A stretch of DNA of 64,000 nucleotides. It comes from Candidatus Ecksteinia adelgidicola. GTDB lineage: Bacteria > Pseudomonadota > Gammaproteobacteria > Enterobacterales > Enterobacteriaceae. How positions within the stretch are numbered: the first letter of the stretch is position 1; the number at the start of each line of letters is the position of its first letter. Positions 14,001 through 24,901 of this stretch are shown one piece after another. The notes beneath the pieces are model-generated. The model ran no database searches. It saw only the letters and a list, made by a program, of their open reading frames with translations, and was not told the DNA's origin. The position numbers and the translations under genes are program-made. The stretch spans positions 744,001 to 808,000 of the forward strand of contig CP045239.1 of assembly GCA_020541345.1 (NCBI GenBank). Direction: 5' to 3'.

Positions 14001-14404
14001 AAAATCGAAAGTTTTGTAATAAAAATAAAATAAAAACATTATATAAATGATTTTAAATAAAAAAGTTTTTAGTATTTTCTAAAATTTTAAAACAACATCG
14101 TTTTTTAAAGTTGCTATTAACGTTTTTGAAGTTACTATTAAAAAGTTTTTATAGAATTTATTTTTTTGTATCATTGTTCATTATTCGATTAATTTGACTG
14201 TATTAAATTGTTTAACACTGATTATTTATAAATATTTTATTCGAAGTTAATTTTTAATTTTATTAATAAAAAGTTATTTTGAAAACTCAAATAATTTTAA
14301 TATATTTACAAAATTATACTAGTTAAATTTTATTCTAATATTCGATACCAAAATTAATTAAGGTAAATATATTAAAATTTAAAATTATTTAAGAGTATAA
14401 TTTT
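11079..14404. other. Long gene-free spacer rplM-dsbA
   Basis: Apart from the palindrome next to rplM, this 3.3-kb interval shows no supportable gene, RNA gene or mobile element. A patch at about 12380-12475 is slightly less AT-rich and may be residual coding sequence, unrecognisable. Confidence 0.75.
11112..11150 (-). promoter_or_regulatory. Perfect 18-bp inverted repeat upstream of rplM
   Basis: The 18-base arm gtgtatattttaataatt (11112-11129) is followed by a 3-base AAA loop (11130-11132) and its exact reverse complement (11133-11150). The structure ends 34 bases before the rplM start codon. It could be a leader hairpin, an operator, or a bidirectional terminator. Neither strand has a clean T run after it, which weighs against a simple terminator. 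The inverted repeat is directly visible; the function is inference. Confidence 0.75.
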
Positions 14405-15031
14405 ATGAAAAAAATATGGTTAACAATAATTCTTAGTATAGTGATTTCATACAATGCCTTAGCAACAAATTTTCGAAATGATACTCACTATATTACCCTA
14501 AATAAACCTTTAAGTCTAGATCCTGTAATACTAGAATCTTTTTCTTTTTACTGTTCATATTGTTTTGAGTTTGATCAAGTATATCATATAATAAAAAAAA
14601 TTAAAAAATCATTACCTGTTAATACTACAGTTATTAAATATCATGTTGATTTTATTGGACCGTTAGGAAAATCACTTAGTCATGCTTGGGCTCTTGCTAT
14701 GGCATTAGGTATAGAAGATAAAATTAATGTTTTAATATTTCAAGCAATACAAACAAAAAATATACACACAAAAAATGACATTCGTAACATATTTATAAAA
14801 GCAGGAATAAGCGCAAAAAATTATGATGCTGCTTGGAATAGTTTTTTAGTCAAATCATTAGTTATTAAACAAAAAAAAATTTTAAAAAATCTATTATTGC
14901 TTAATGTGCCAACTATATGTGTTAATAACAAATACGTTATAATAAATAACGCATTAGATACTAGTTCAATAAAAAGTTATACTAATCAACTAATAAATTT
15001 AGTACGATTTCTTGTACAATTAGACAAATAA
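14405..15031 (+). CDS. dsbA: Thiol:disulfide interchange protein DsbA, CSYC active site
   Basis: DsbA is the periplasmic oxidase that introduces disulfides into secreted proteins and is recharged by DsbB. The 208-residue precursor has a typical signal peptide (MKKIWLTIILSIVISYNALA, predicted cleavage after residue 20). The thioredoxin fold follows with an inserted helical domain that ends DAAWNSFLVKSLV. The active-site cysteines are at 50 and 53 (30 and 33 of the mature protein, as in E. coli), and the cis-proline loop NVPT is present. The dipeptide between the cysteines is Ser-Tyr instead of Pro-His, giving CSYC. In E. coli DsbA the histidine makes the disulfide strongly oxidising, so this enzyme may be a weaker oxidant. 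An A9 tract lies at 14871-14879. No neighbouring gene. Confidence 0.95.
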   Translation: MKKIWLTIILSIVISYNALATNFRNDTHYITLNKPLSLDPVILESFSFYCSYCFEFDQVYHIIKKIKKSLPVNTTVIKYHVDFIGPLGKSLSHAWALAMALGIEDKINVLIFQAIQTKNIHTKNDIRNIFIKAGISAKNYDAAWNSFLVKSLVIKQKKILKNLLLLNVPTICVNNKYVIINNALDTSSIKSYTNQLINLVRFLVQLDK

Positions 15032-15056
15032 AAAAAATCTTATTATTAATTTAATT

Positions 15057-15124
15057 TAATACTCTCAATTTAACTATTTTATATTGAATGAAAATAACAT
15101 CTTTTAAAATTAGTAAGAGTATTA
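15057..15124 (+). terminator. Weak long-loop stem after dsbA
   Basis: A 9-bp perfect stem (taatactct at 15057-15065 with agagtatta at 15116-15124) encloses about 50 bases just downstream of dsbA. It lacks a T run, so a terminator role is uncertain. Confidence 0.25.
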
Positions 15125-15156
15125 CATTTATTACTATAAAAAATGTTTTTTATTTA

Positions 15157-15225
15157 TGATATTACCATCAAGTATAAATATTATCATCAAGCATGATAAT
15201 ATATCGAAGTATAATAATATATCAT
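15157..15225. repeat. Degenerate short repeats with a perfect 10-bp hairpin
   Basis: Three related segments of about 20 bases occur in a row (cores accatcaagtat, tcatcaagcatg and tcgaagtataat). Within them atattatcat (15178-15187) and atgataatat (15193-15202) form a perfect 10-bp stem with a 5-base loop. It lies 147 bases downstream of dsbA, and no T run follows on either strand. Confidence 0.6.
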
Positions 15226-17141
15226 AAATAAAAAGTTATACTATTTGTTAAATAAAAATTTTTATAAAATAAACAGTATTATATCATTTTAATAAAAACC
15301 TTTAAAGTGCGTTTTTAAAATAAGTTTATAAAAAAATATAATAAATGTTATCGTTAATAAAATATGCTTGATCGAAAAATCTATTTAATAAAATCAATTC
15401 TGTATAGTAATTAGTATATAAAAATATAAAAAATTTTACATAATTTTCAAATATAATAAAAAATAACAGTTTGATTAGTTATTCAAATAAAGAAATATTT
15501 TACTATCTGAAGTTCTTGCACTTTTATTAAAATTTTTATTTTTTGTATTATTTTTATTTATAAAAGTCAATTTAAAACAAAAAAGCATTGTACTAAGCTA
15601 CAAAACTAATTCACTGTAGTAAAGTATGCATTTACTGTACTATTACTGTTAATAATTTTAAATTATATAATAAAAGTATTGTAAATACTATTATCAGCAT
15701 AAATAATATTGAATCACATTTAAATAAACGACTAAAAGAACTGAGAATATTTCTAATGTTATGTGCTTTATCTTATACAATATGTAACAAAATAAGCATA
15801 TTTTTACCATGAGAATAATTAGTAACTAAAAAAAACATATTAACTTGTCATGCGCTATAAAAAAATGTAGATCTTATTTTTATTGCATTTAAAAATGTTC
15901 TAATTTAATACTATTAATTATAATTAAAATATATTTTTATTAATATTTCTCTGAAATTTAATTATTGATAATATAGTTTTATAAACGGTACTAGGTACTA
16001 AAATAATGTAGTATTATACGCATGATTAAACTTATAGCAATATTTTAAAAAAAACATGTTCTTAAATTTTTTTATTATCACATAATAATTATTATATTGA
16101 TTTAATAAAGTATGATAAAAAAACAAATTAAAATAATTAATTGTTTAAGCTATAATATACAACCTAATGATGTGCTATTATATAATTTTTCTAAATAACA
16201 AATAAGTTTAATGGTTTAATAAAATTTTATTAAAAAAGAATAATTTTGATTCAATGAAAAAGTGTTGTTGCTTAAATTATTAATTAAACTCAATTTTAAT
16301 ATCTTATAAGTATTTCCTAAAAACATTTTATACATAACTAGTTTTATAATAAGTAAAAAACTAAAGTACATATTATGAATAAAGATCACTATTATTATAA
16401 ACGTTATTAGATGTTATATTTCATAATTATGTTCATATCTAACAAAACAGAGTATTAATAAAATTATTTATCAAATAATAGAATTAAAGAATCTTATTTA
16501 TAAATAATGTTTTAAATAATAATATTACAATTACTTATCAACATATTAAAATATAATACATTGTATATTTTTTTTTATAATAAACATACAAGATACAACA
16601 GATATCACAAATAATATTTATAAATAAACAATAGTATTATTAATATATAAAATATAAATAAATATAAAATATGTCTATTACAAATGTATATTATCTAATA
16701 TTTAAGTTTTACTAATAGTTTATGATAAATATATAGATAAATAATTGATATAAAAAATGTTAAAAAATATATAGTTATAAATAAAATTATTAAAATAACA
16801 TATTAATTAAAATATTAACTTTTAATATATATATTTAATTTTTTATGTGTTGATTTATATGTAAATAATATGAAATTTATACTTTTTAATTCTAATAAAA
16901 TTATATCGATTTTTATAGTAAAATATTAAAAAAATTTTTATGAACTTAATATAATTAATTATTTAATATTAAATAACAAAAATTTTTTTTAATAAATTAA
17001 TTGATTATTTATTGTATATATCAAATTAAATAATCTAATTATTAAAGTTTTATTTATATAAAAAATAATATCTATTTTAAAAAAAAATATTAACAATTAA
17101 TTAAACAACACTATTGCTAGTACAGGAAATAAACAATATTA

Positions 17142-17972
17142 ATGTCTAATATTAGTTTTATTATACATCCAACAGTAAAAATTGCATTAGGAATTGAATA
17201 TGATGGTAGCAATTATTGTGGTTGGCAACGTCAAAAAAAAACAGTTAGTATTCAAAGCTGTCTAGAACACGCCTTAACTAAAATTGCAAATACACCATTG
17301 ACTGTAGCATGTGCTGCTCGTACTGATTCTGGAGTGCACGCCACAGGACAAGTAGTACACTTCGTAACTAATGTGCAACATAATAAAAATGCTTGGATTA
17401 TGGGAGTAAATAATTATTTGCCATCAAATATTGCTGTTTCTTGGGTTCGTTTTGTTACAGATGATTTTCATGCACGTTTTAGTGCTATTTCGCGTTGTTA
17501 TCGTTATATCATTTATAATAATCGTTATCGTCCAGCTATATTAAAACAAGGTATAACGCATTTTTACCATCCATTAGATGCTAATCGTATGCATGATGCT
17601 GCACAAGTACTTTTAGGTGAACATAATTTCACTTCATTTCGTGCAGCGAGATGTCAATCATGTACTCCTTGGAGAAACATTAAATATATTAACATTATAC
17701 GACGCGGTAAATATATTATCATAGATATTAAAGCAAATTCTTTCTTATATCACATGGTACGAAATATTGTCGGAAGTTTAACTAAAATTGGAACTGGAAA
17801 GAAAGATAAAAATTGGTTAGCTGAACTTTTAATTTTAAAAAATCGAAAATTAGCAGCAGCAACAGCTCCACCAGAAGGTTTATACTTAGTATCAATTGAT
17901 TATCCTAAATATTTTTTTCTTCCTAAACAACCTTTAGGACCATTATTTTTAACTGATGATACGTTGCTCTAA
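17142..17972 (+). CDS. truA: tRNA pseudouridine(38-40) synthase
   Basis: TruA converts uridines 38, 39 and 40 in the anticodon stem-loop of several tRNAs to pseudouridine. The product is 276 residues, close to the E. coli enzyme (270). It begins like the family with [19 protein letters not shown] (13-31). The catalytic aspartate is D62 in the [16 protein letters not shown] segment. Downstream blocks [18 protein letters not shown] and [16 protein letters not shown] are conserved. The C-terminal [10 protein letters not shown] matches the E. coli end. An A9 tract lies at 17233-17241. The gene is isolated, with 2.1 kb of spacer before it and 1.0 kb after it. Confidence 0.98.
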   Translation: MSNISFIIHPTVKIALGIEYDGSNYCGWQRQKKTVSIQSCLEHALTKIANTPLTVACAARTDSGVHATGQVVHFVTNVQHNKNAWIMGVNNYLPSNIAVSWVRFVTDDFHARFSAISRCYRYIIYNNRYRPAILKQGITHFYHPLDANRMHDAAQVLLGEHNFTSFRAARCQSCTPWRNIKYINIIRRGKYIIIDIKANSFLYHMVRNIVGSLTKIGTGKKDKNWLAELLILKNRKLAAATAPPEGLYLVSIDYPKYFFLPKQPLGPLFLTDDTLL

Positions 17973-18947
17973 TTTTAGAGACATTGTTGATTTTATCTCT
18001 GTTTTGGTATTAAATAAAAATTTTATTTTTTATGTTTTTTTAATTTTTAAATACTTATATTTAAAATAATTTTAAAATATTATATGATATTATTTAAAAT
18101 CTCAAATATTGTTTATTTATTATATTTTAAAGTATTATAACAATTTTTTTATTTATTCTCAAATTTTTTTTCTTTAATAATTAATTACAATTTTAATTTA
18201 AATTAAAATATTATATTTTTCTTAAAATATATTTTAAAATAATATAAAACATAATGTTATTTTTTTATTAACGCTATTAATTTATAATTTTAATGAGCAA
18301 TTAAAATTTTATATATTATAATTATTACTAAGATTTAAATAAATAAAAATAAATTTATAAATATACTCTTATAATAAAAAATATTTAATTATTGCATAAT
18401 TTTTTTTATAAAATATTATTTTAATAAACATATTTATATTATTTTTTATATATTTACTAAGAAATAGAAATAAATTTTATTATTTTAAATAAATATAAGT
18501 AATATTATTTTTTATTAATAACTATTAATGAATATAGATTATATTAATAATATTAACAATTATATTAATAATATTTTTATTTATTTTAACATTTAATAAA
18601 AATACTATATTTATTTATTAAAAATTATTATTAATAAATTTTTATTTATAATTATATTATAACAATTTGTAAAAAAAATATGATATTAAGAATTTAATCA
18701 TACATAATTAAATTAATATTTTTTATATATATATTTAAATAATTTTTTAAATTTAAATTAATATTATATAAAATATAAAATTTTTTATTATTAAAATATA
18801 AAATTAAAATTTTATATCGATATTTATTATAAAGGACAATATCTTAAATATATTTATTTTTGTCTTTAAAAGCTTTTTTATTACGCATAAAATATTAATA
18901 CTGTTTTTATTTCTAATTATATAAAAACATATAATCATTCAATTATT
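17973..18947. other. Gene-free spacer truA-dnaQ
   Basis: No gene visible. A weak 5-bp stem (agaga 17977-17981, tctct 17996-18000) directly after truA might be a remnant terminator. In E. coli a tRNA-Asp gene (aspV) follows dnaQ; I see no tRNA in this position. Confidence 0.7.
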
Positions 18948-19694
18948 TTATTTTGTACGTTTTGTATGCCATAAGCACTTGTTATTAGTTTTTTTAATTA
19001 GATCTAAATAAGCTTCATGATTTAATAATTCTTCATGATTAGCATAAATTATTTTTATAGATTTTTCTTGATAAGGGACAATACGCTGAATACTCTTTCT
19101 ATTATAAATATTTCTCGCATTATCTTCTAAATGAAACATTATTGACGTTTGACCACCGCTCATTGCGAGATAAACTTCTGATAAAATTTCAGCATCAAGT
19201 AATGCACCGTGTAGTGTACGTTTACTTTTATTTATTCTATAACGATTACATAAAGCATCAAGATTATTACGTTTTCCTGGAAATAATTGTCGCGCTATTA
19301 ACAATGTGTCAATAATATTACACATAATTTCAATTTTTTCATTACTGTGATCTAGAAAATAAAATTCTTGATTAATAAAACCAATATCAAATGCTGCATT
19401 GTGAATAATTAACTCACTCCCTCGAATAAAATTAAGAAACTCATCAGCTATCTGATTAAACTTTGGTTTATCATCTAAGAATTCATTGTTAATACCATGT
19501 ACACTATAAGCTTCTAAATCTACTAGCCGATCTGGTTTAATATAAGAATGATAATACCGACCTGATAAACGACGGTTAATTAATTCTATTGCACCAATTT
19601 CAATAATACGGTGACCATGATGATGCACACCAAATTTATTTATACCAGTAGTTTCAGTATCAAGGACAATTTGTCTAGCATAAGTTACAGTCAT
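18948..19694 (-). CDS. dnaQ: DNA polymerase III epsilon subunit (3'-5' proofreading exonuclease)
   Basis: Epsilon is the proofreading exonuclease of the replicative polymerase. The DEDDh catalytic residues are all present at the E. coli positions: D12 and E14 (LDTETTG), D103 (HNAAFDIGF), H162 and D167 (HGALLDAEI). The C-terminal part that binds the alpha subunit is present and ends KCLWHTKRTK. A longer frame opens at 19811, but its first 39 residues are low-complexity and would run into the divergent rnhA gene. The start at 19694 gives 248 residues against 243 in E. coli and the expected beginning (T-x-RQIVLDTETTG). It is divergent from rnhA, 70 bases apart, as in E. coli. Retained proofreading is notable in so reduced a genome. 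Confidence 0.97.
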   Translation of the reverse strand: MTVTYARQIVLDTETTGINKFGVHHHGHRIIEIGAIELINRRLSGRYYHSYIKPDRLVDLEAYSVHGINNEFLDDKPKFNQIADEFLNFIRGSELIIHNAAFDIGFINQEFYFLDHSNEKIEIMCNIIDTLLIARQLFPGKRNNLDALCNRYRINKSKRTLHGALLDAEILSEVYLAMSGGQTSIMFHLEDNARNIYNRKSIQRIVPYQEKSIKIIYANHEELLNHEAYLDLIKKTNNKCLWHTKRTK

Positions 19695-19764
19695 ATTATA
19701 TCGCTCATAGTATTTGTAATATATAAAAATTAATTTTAAAATAAATAAAAAGAGTCTATCATAG

Positions 19765-20232
19765 ATGTTTAGAAAAGTAGAAATTTTTACCGATGGTTCC
19801 TGTTGTGGCAATCCTGGACCAGGAGGTTATGGTGCAATTTTACGTTATAAACAGATTGAAAAAGTTTTTAGTATGGGCTATTATTTAACTACTAATAATC
19901 GAATGGAATTAATGCCAGTAATAATATCATTGGAAGCATTAACTACCTTTTGCAATATTACATTAAGCACTGATAGTCAGTATGTACGTTATGGTATTAC
20001 CTGTTGGATCTTTAATTGGAAAAAAAATAACTGGAAAACTACTAATAAACAACCTGTAAAAAATATTGATTTATGGAAAAGATTAGAGATAGCTATAAAA
20101 TATAAAGATATTACATGGCAATGGGTTAAAGGTCATTCTGGACATATAGAGAATGAACGATGTGACATGTTAGCACGTAATGCAGCTCATAATCCTACTC
20201 AAAAAGATATTGGTTATAAACCAGACACTTAA
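19765..20232 (+). CDS. rnhA: Ribonuclease HI
   Basis: RNase HI cleaves the RNA strand of RNA-DNA hybrids, removing primers and R-loops. The 155-residue product matches the E. coli length exactly. Catalytic residues D10 ([14 protein letters not shown]), E48 (NNRMEL), D70 (STDSQYV) and D134 (NERCDMLAR) are present, as is H124 (KGHSGH). The E. coli arrangement, divergent from dnaQ with gloB nearby, is preserved. The 70-base gap to dnaQ must hold both promoters. Confidence 0.99.
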   Translation: MFRKVEIFTDGSCCGNPGPGGYGAILRYKQIEKVFSMGYYLTTNNRMELMPVIISLEALTTFCNITLSTDSQYVRYGITCWIFNWKKNNWKTTNKQPVKNIDLWKRLEIAIKYKDITWQWVKGHSGHIENERCDMLARNAAHNPTQKDIGYKPDT

Positions 20233-20854
20233 ATAGAAATATTTATCTTAATTAATAATTTACAATTTTCTTAAATAATTTTATTTACTTTTATAAAGAT
20301 TGTTTAAAGTAATAATATTAGTTATAATTATCAAATGTATATTTTAATAGTAAAAATAGTTATATTGTTTATTTATATGATAAATTAAAATTTATTTTAT
20401 ATCATCTTTTACCATTGTGTATAATAATTTTTTCTTTTACAATTTAGTATTGTTGGTATTGTAATTTTTTATTAAACTATCGCTATATTTATTATTTATA
20501 CTAAATAATGTAGTATTAATACAGAAATATTAATATTCATACAATAAAAAATAAAAATTTTTAATTTTTTTATATATTGTTATAAATAAAATTCAGTAAA
20601 AAAAAATATGATTTAATAAATCAATGCTTAATTTTATCTAAAAGTAATAAATTTATAATTTATAAAAATAGCTCTTATATTAATAATTTTAAGAAGAAAA
20701 TAATTTTAATTTGACAATTATAATACAAATATTTTTATATGTTAACTTATGTATACAATTTTTTTGTTTCATAAAAAGCAAAACAGATAATATTTTTTAT
20801 AAAATTAATTTATTTTACAAATTTTTACATGATACTTTTTCTTATAAAGAGAAT
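20233..20854. other. Spacer rnhA-gloB
   Basis: No gene supported. In E. coli yafS lies between rnhA and gloB; nothing recognisable remains of it. A TTG at 20711 opens a frame into gloB, but the added residues are low-complexity, so I treat this stretch as leader. Confidence 0.65.
20711..20740 (+). promoter_or_regulatory. Possible gloB promoter
   Basis: A perfect TTGACA (20711-20716) is followed after 18 bases by TTATAT (20735-20740), about 115 bases upstream of the gloB start. The -35 match is exact and uncommon in this sequence. The -10 match is partial. Confidence 0.35.
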
Positions 20855-21616
20855 ATGAAAATTATTGGCGTTTCTACTTTATTAAACAACTATGTTTGGT
20901 TATTAAATAATTATCAACATCATTGTGTTATTATTGATCCAGGTGAATCTCAATTAACACTAAATACTTTAAAAAATTTAGATCTAATACCAGATACAAT
21001 TTTTCTTACTCACCATCATCAAGATCACGTAAATGGTATATCAGAACTTATCAAACAGTATTCTAACATTCGTATATATGGACCTAAAGAAACAATATGT
21101 AAAGGAGCTCACACTGTATTACAGGATGGTGATATTCTTTTTATTCATGATCGAGAATACAAAATATTTTCATTACCTGGACATACGTTAGGTCATTTAG
21201 GTTTTTACAGTCATCCTTATTTATTTTGTGGAGATACTCTTTTTTCTGCAGGTTGCGGAAGATTGATGGAAGGAACTGCAAAACAAATGTATCATTCATT
21301 ACAAAAAATAGCAAAATTACCAAATAATACATTAATTTATTGCGCTCATGAATATACATTAGAAAATATTATGTTTGCAAGAACTGTGTTTCAAGAAGAT
21401 TTAGCTATTCAAGTTTATGAACAAGATATTAGAAGATTAAGAAAAAAAAACATACCGAGTATACCAACAATTCTACAATTAGAAAAAAAAATTAATTTGT
21501 TTTTACGTTGTCATGATTTTAATTTGCAAAAAAAGATAGGATTTAAAACACTACAAAAACGTTTCTATTTAGTTTTTTCTGAACTGCGTTTTCGAAAAGA
21601 TAACTTTCACTTCTAA
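20855..21616 (+). CDS. gloB: Hydroxyacylglutathione hydrolase (glyoxalase II)
   Basis: GloB hydrolyses S-lactoylglutathione to lactate and glutathione, the second step of methylglyoxal detoxification. The metallo-beta-lactamase metal site is intact: THHHQDH (52-58), then the PGHTLGH and FCGDTLFSAGCGRL segments and CAHEYTL. I choose the ATG at 20855 because it has an aaagaga ribosome-binding site. It gives 253 residues, near the E. coli 251. The longer TTG-initiated reading from 20711 adds 48 Phe/Ile/Lys-rich residues absent from the family. Two A9 tracts lie at 21442-21450 and 21483-21491. Gene context (rnhA, dnaQ) is that of E. coli. Confidence 0.96.
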   Translation: MKIIGVSTLLNNYVWLLNNYQHHCVIIDPGESQLTLNTLKNLDLIPDTIFLTHHHQDHVNGISELIKQYSNIRIYGPKETICKGAHTVLQDGDILFIHDREYKIFSLPGHTLGHLGFYSHPYLFCGDTLFSAGCGRLMEGTAKQMYHSLQKIAKLPNNTLIYCAHEYTLENIMFARTVFQEDLAIQVYEQDIRRLRKKNIPSIPTILQLEKKINLFLRCHDFNLQKKIGFKTLQKRFYLVFSELRFRKDNFHF

Positions 21617-22522
21617 ATTATTTTTTACAGATAATATGATAGTATTTTTATCAAAAATCTATAAAATGATTTTTTTAAATATTCGTATTTTAATTTTTAT
21701 AAAAATATTAAACATATTAGACTAATCATAAAATAAATAAAAAAACAAGTTATAGTTCATTATAATGCATTATTATAATTACTATAACATATAGCAGTTT
21801 ATCAACACATTATTTTAAATTTTTTTTATAAAATTTTTCTAAGAGAATTCAAAAAAAATTAATACGTATCACTAACTACAGTGAGATAAATATGTTGAAG
21901 TAATATTTTATATATTTATTCATTAAATATAATATTAAAAATTTTTTTTGATCATAAAACAAATAAAAATATAAATTACAAAGTTTTAATATAAAATTTA
22001 ATTTATAAAATATTATTATTTTTATTTTAAACATTGTTTTATTTTCATAATTTATAATAGTTATATAAACATTTAAATGTTATTCAATAAATAATAAAAA
22101 ATAATTGTACTTATTATTTTAAATTTAAAATTAAGATTGTCTTCTATAACTTTTATTATTATCTAAAAATTAGTTATTTTAGTAATCTAAAATGTAAATT
22201 AAAATAAAAAAAAATAATTTTTAAAATATATTTTTTATTTTAAAAAAAATTCAAAAAAAAATATATGAATAGTTATAATAGTATTTAATATTATTATTTA
22301 TATTGAGTTATATAAAATTAATATTAGTGTGTTGATTATAATAATAAGTTAAAAATAAATAAAAAAATATTACTAATAAAACATAAATAACATTTATAAA
22401 ATATATTTTCAACTGTTCAAATAATTTATAAATATATTCTAATACATCTTTAATATTTTGCATAAAAATATAAATTTAAAATTTTTATTTCTAACTTTAT
22501 TAAATAAAAATTTACATTTAGT
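21617..22522. other. Spacer gloB-glyA (convergent)
   Basis: No gene visible in the 0.9 kb between the convergent ends of gloB and glyA, apart from the AT-rich stem next to glyA. Confidence 0.75.
22479..22513 (-). terminator. AT-rich stem after glyA
   Basis: A perfect 12-bp inverted repeat (aaatttttattt at 22479-22490, aaataaaaattt at 22502-22513) with an 11-base loop begins nine bases beyond the glyA stop codon. It is composed only of A and T, so chance is a real possibility; its position suits a terminator. Confidence 0.35.
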
Positions 22523-23776
22523 TTATGTATAAACAGGAAACTTAGAACAAAGATCTAATACTTTTTTCTTCGTACATAGAATAACACAGTCGTCATTAAC
22601 ATCATCTAATATATCAGAGATCCAATTAGCTAGTTCACGTACTTTATTTTCTCTTAATCCCCGTCTAGTTACCGCTGGCGTACCAACACGAATTCCAGAT
22701 GTAATAAATGAATTGTTTATATCGTTTGGTATGCTATTTTTATTTACAGTAATATTAGCACGATTTAAAGCGGCACTAGCTATATTTCCAGTTAATTTTT
22801 TATTATTCAAATCTAACAAAAATAAATGATTATCAGTGCCTCCAGACACTACTGTATAGCCACGTTTCAAAAAAACTTCTACCATAACTCGAGCATTAAT
22901 TAACACGTTTTTTTGATAAATTTTAAATGTTGGATCCATTGCTTCTTTTAGTGCTACTGCTTTTCCAGCAATTACATGCATTAGTGGACCTCCTTGAGTC
23001 CCAGGAAAAACGGCAGAGTTTAATTTATTGTAAAATTCTTTATTTCCATTTTTTGCTAGTATTAAACCACCACGAGGACCAGCTAATGTTTTATGCGTAG
23101 TAGTAGTTACAATATGCGCATATGGTATTGGATTTGGATAAAGCTCTGTAGCAACTAGTCCAGCAACATGCGCCATATCAACAAATAAATAAGCGTTGAT
23201 ACTATCAGCAATACTACGCATTTTTTTCCAATCAACAAGACCAGAAAACGAAGAAAAACCGCCGATAATCATTTTTGGTTTATATATTTTAGCTTTTTTT
23301 TCTAAACTAGAATAATCTATTTGACCTTTTTCATTTGTTTCATAAGATATTGCCTGATACAATTTTCCAGATAAATTAACAGGAGAACCATGAGTAAGAT
23401 GACCTCCACTTTTTAAGTGCATACCCATGATAGTATCACCTGGTTTCAACAATGCAGTATAAACGGCAAAATTAGCTTGAGAACCAGAATGTGGTTGTAC
23501 ATTTGCATAATCGCAACCAAACAATTTTTTTGCACGATTAATAGCTAATTTTTCAATTACATCTATATATTCACATCCACAATAATAACGATTTCCTGGA
23601 TATCCTTCAGCATACTTATTAGTTAGTTGAGATCCTTGAGCTTGCATGACACGTAAGCTAGCATAATTTTCAGACGCAATTAATTCAATGTGTTCTTCTT
23701 GACGTATGACTTCTTTTTGTATAGCGTTCCACAATTCTTTATCATAATTGGTAAGATTTATTTTATTTCTTAACAT
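22523..23776 (-). CDS. glyA: Serine hydroxymethyltransferase
   Basis: GlyA is the PLP enzyme that interconverts serine and glycine and charges tetrahydrofolate with one-carbon units for purines, dTMP and formyl-methionine. The chosen start gives 417 residues, exactly the E. coli length, and has an AGGAA ribosome-binding site six bases upstream. An ATG 15 bases further up lacks one. Visible features are [14 protein letters not shown] (25-38), the [10 protein letters not shown] cofactor region (93-102), [11 protein letters not shown] (199-209) and the PLP lysine K229 in [14 protein letters not shown]. One residue is missing in the [11 protein letters not shown] segment compared with E. coli, which should be harmless. 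It stands alone. Confidence 0.98.
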   Translation of the reverse strand: MLRNKINLTNYDKELWNAIQKEVIRQEEHIELIASENYASLRVMQAQGSQLTNKYAEGYPGNRYYCGCEYIDVIEKLAINRAKKLFGCDYANVQPHSGSQANFAVYTALLKPGDTIMGMHLKSGGHLTHGSPVNLSGKLYQAISYETNEKGQIDYSSLEKKAKIYKPKMIIGGFSSFSGLVDWKKMRSIADSINAYLFVDMAHVAGLVATELYPNPIPYAHIVTTTTHKTLAGPRGGLILAKNGNKEFYNKLNSAVFPGTQGGPLMHVIAGKAVALKEAMDPTFKIYQKNVLINARVMVEVFLKRGYTVVSGGTDNHLFLLDLNNKKLTGNIASAALNRANITVNKNSIPNDINNSFITSGIRVGTPAVTRRGLRENKVRELANWISDILDDVNDDCVILCTKKKVLDLCSKFPVYT

Positions 23777-24901
23777 TAAATTTCCTAACATATCTTTTAA
23801 ATCAATTAAATAAAATTATTTATATTTAAATATGAACTTATGTATCCATTATATAAATCATTATATCTTAAAATTCATAGTTATTCATATTTTTATAATA
23901 ATATTTATAACAAAAACTGAAAACTTTATATAAAATTACTTCCAAAAAAACATAAAATTTTATAGAATACACTAAGTTTTATTACACAATTAAATTTAAT
24001 ATTATATAAATAAAATTTTAAAAATGCATTATAACTAAAATATATAAATATTAGTTAACGAACTCACTATTTTAAATATAAAATAAAGTTATTAAACAAT
24101 TTTTTACTATTTAAAAAAATAAATATGTTAACGTAATGAATATTGATAATATTTATAAAAATATTATTATTTTTAATTATATAAAAAATAAATAATTTTT
24201 TAATAAAATAATTTATTGAATTGAATAAAATTATTTAATAACATTTTTAAAAAATTAATTTTTGTATTTTTATTAAAAATTAACATAATTTTTATTATTA
24301 AAATATTATTTTAAATAACTATAACTAAATAGTCATAATTAAAATTATATTAAGTAAATTATTAATTATAAAGTATTATATACATTAAATAATTATATAA
24401 AAATATATTATGTTTAAATAAATATTATGCATATAAAAATAAAAAACTATACTTTTAAAAAATTTTATATCATATTATATGAACATTAAAAAACATATAA
24501 AACTTAGTGTATATTTGTTGTATGATTCAATTAATAAAAAATAAAAAATTATTGTTAATAGTAAATTTTTAATGTTTTTAAATATATTAAAAATTTTATT
24601 TTTTATAGTATAATATTTACAAATGTATATTAAATATACTGTGAATTATTATTAAATTTATAATTCAATATTTAACAATAAATTATACTAAATACAATAA
24701 AATTGTATTATTAGTTAATAGTACAGATATATGAGAATAACTTATTTTTTTTCTCAATTAGTTTTTTAAACATGAATCTAAATAACAACAAAATAGCATG
24801 AATACTTTATTTTTTAATGTATAATATTTTAAAACATAAACAAATATCTTTACTTTTATAATAAAATTTCTTATGCATAGTATGTCATTTTTTAATATCT
24901 T
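23777..24901. other. Spacer glyA-nrdB
   Basis: No gene visible. In E. coli yfaE, the ferredoxin that maintains the NrdB iron centre, directly follows nrdB; this is where it would be, and nothing is recognisable. Confidence 0.7.

Larger units (their letters stand above)
15032..17141. other. Gene-free spacer dsbA-truA
   Basis: No supportable gene. The stretch 15480-15880 is a little less AT-rich than the surroundings and could be an eroded gene. polA lies near dsbA in E. coli, but I recognise no polymerase motif here. Confidence 0.7.

Noticed and set aside
20711-20854. N-terminal extension of GloB from a TTG start
   Set aside because: The 48 added residues are low-complexity and absent from the family; the ATG at 20855 has a proper ribosome-binding site.
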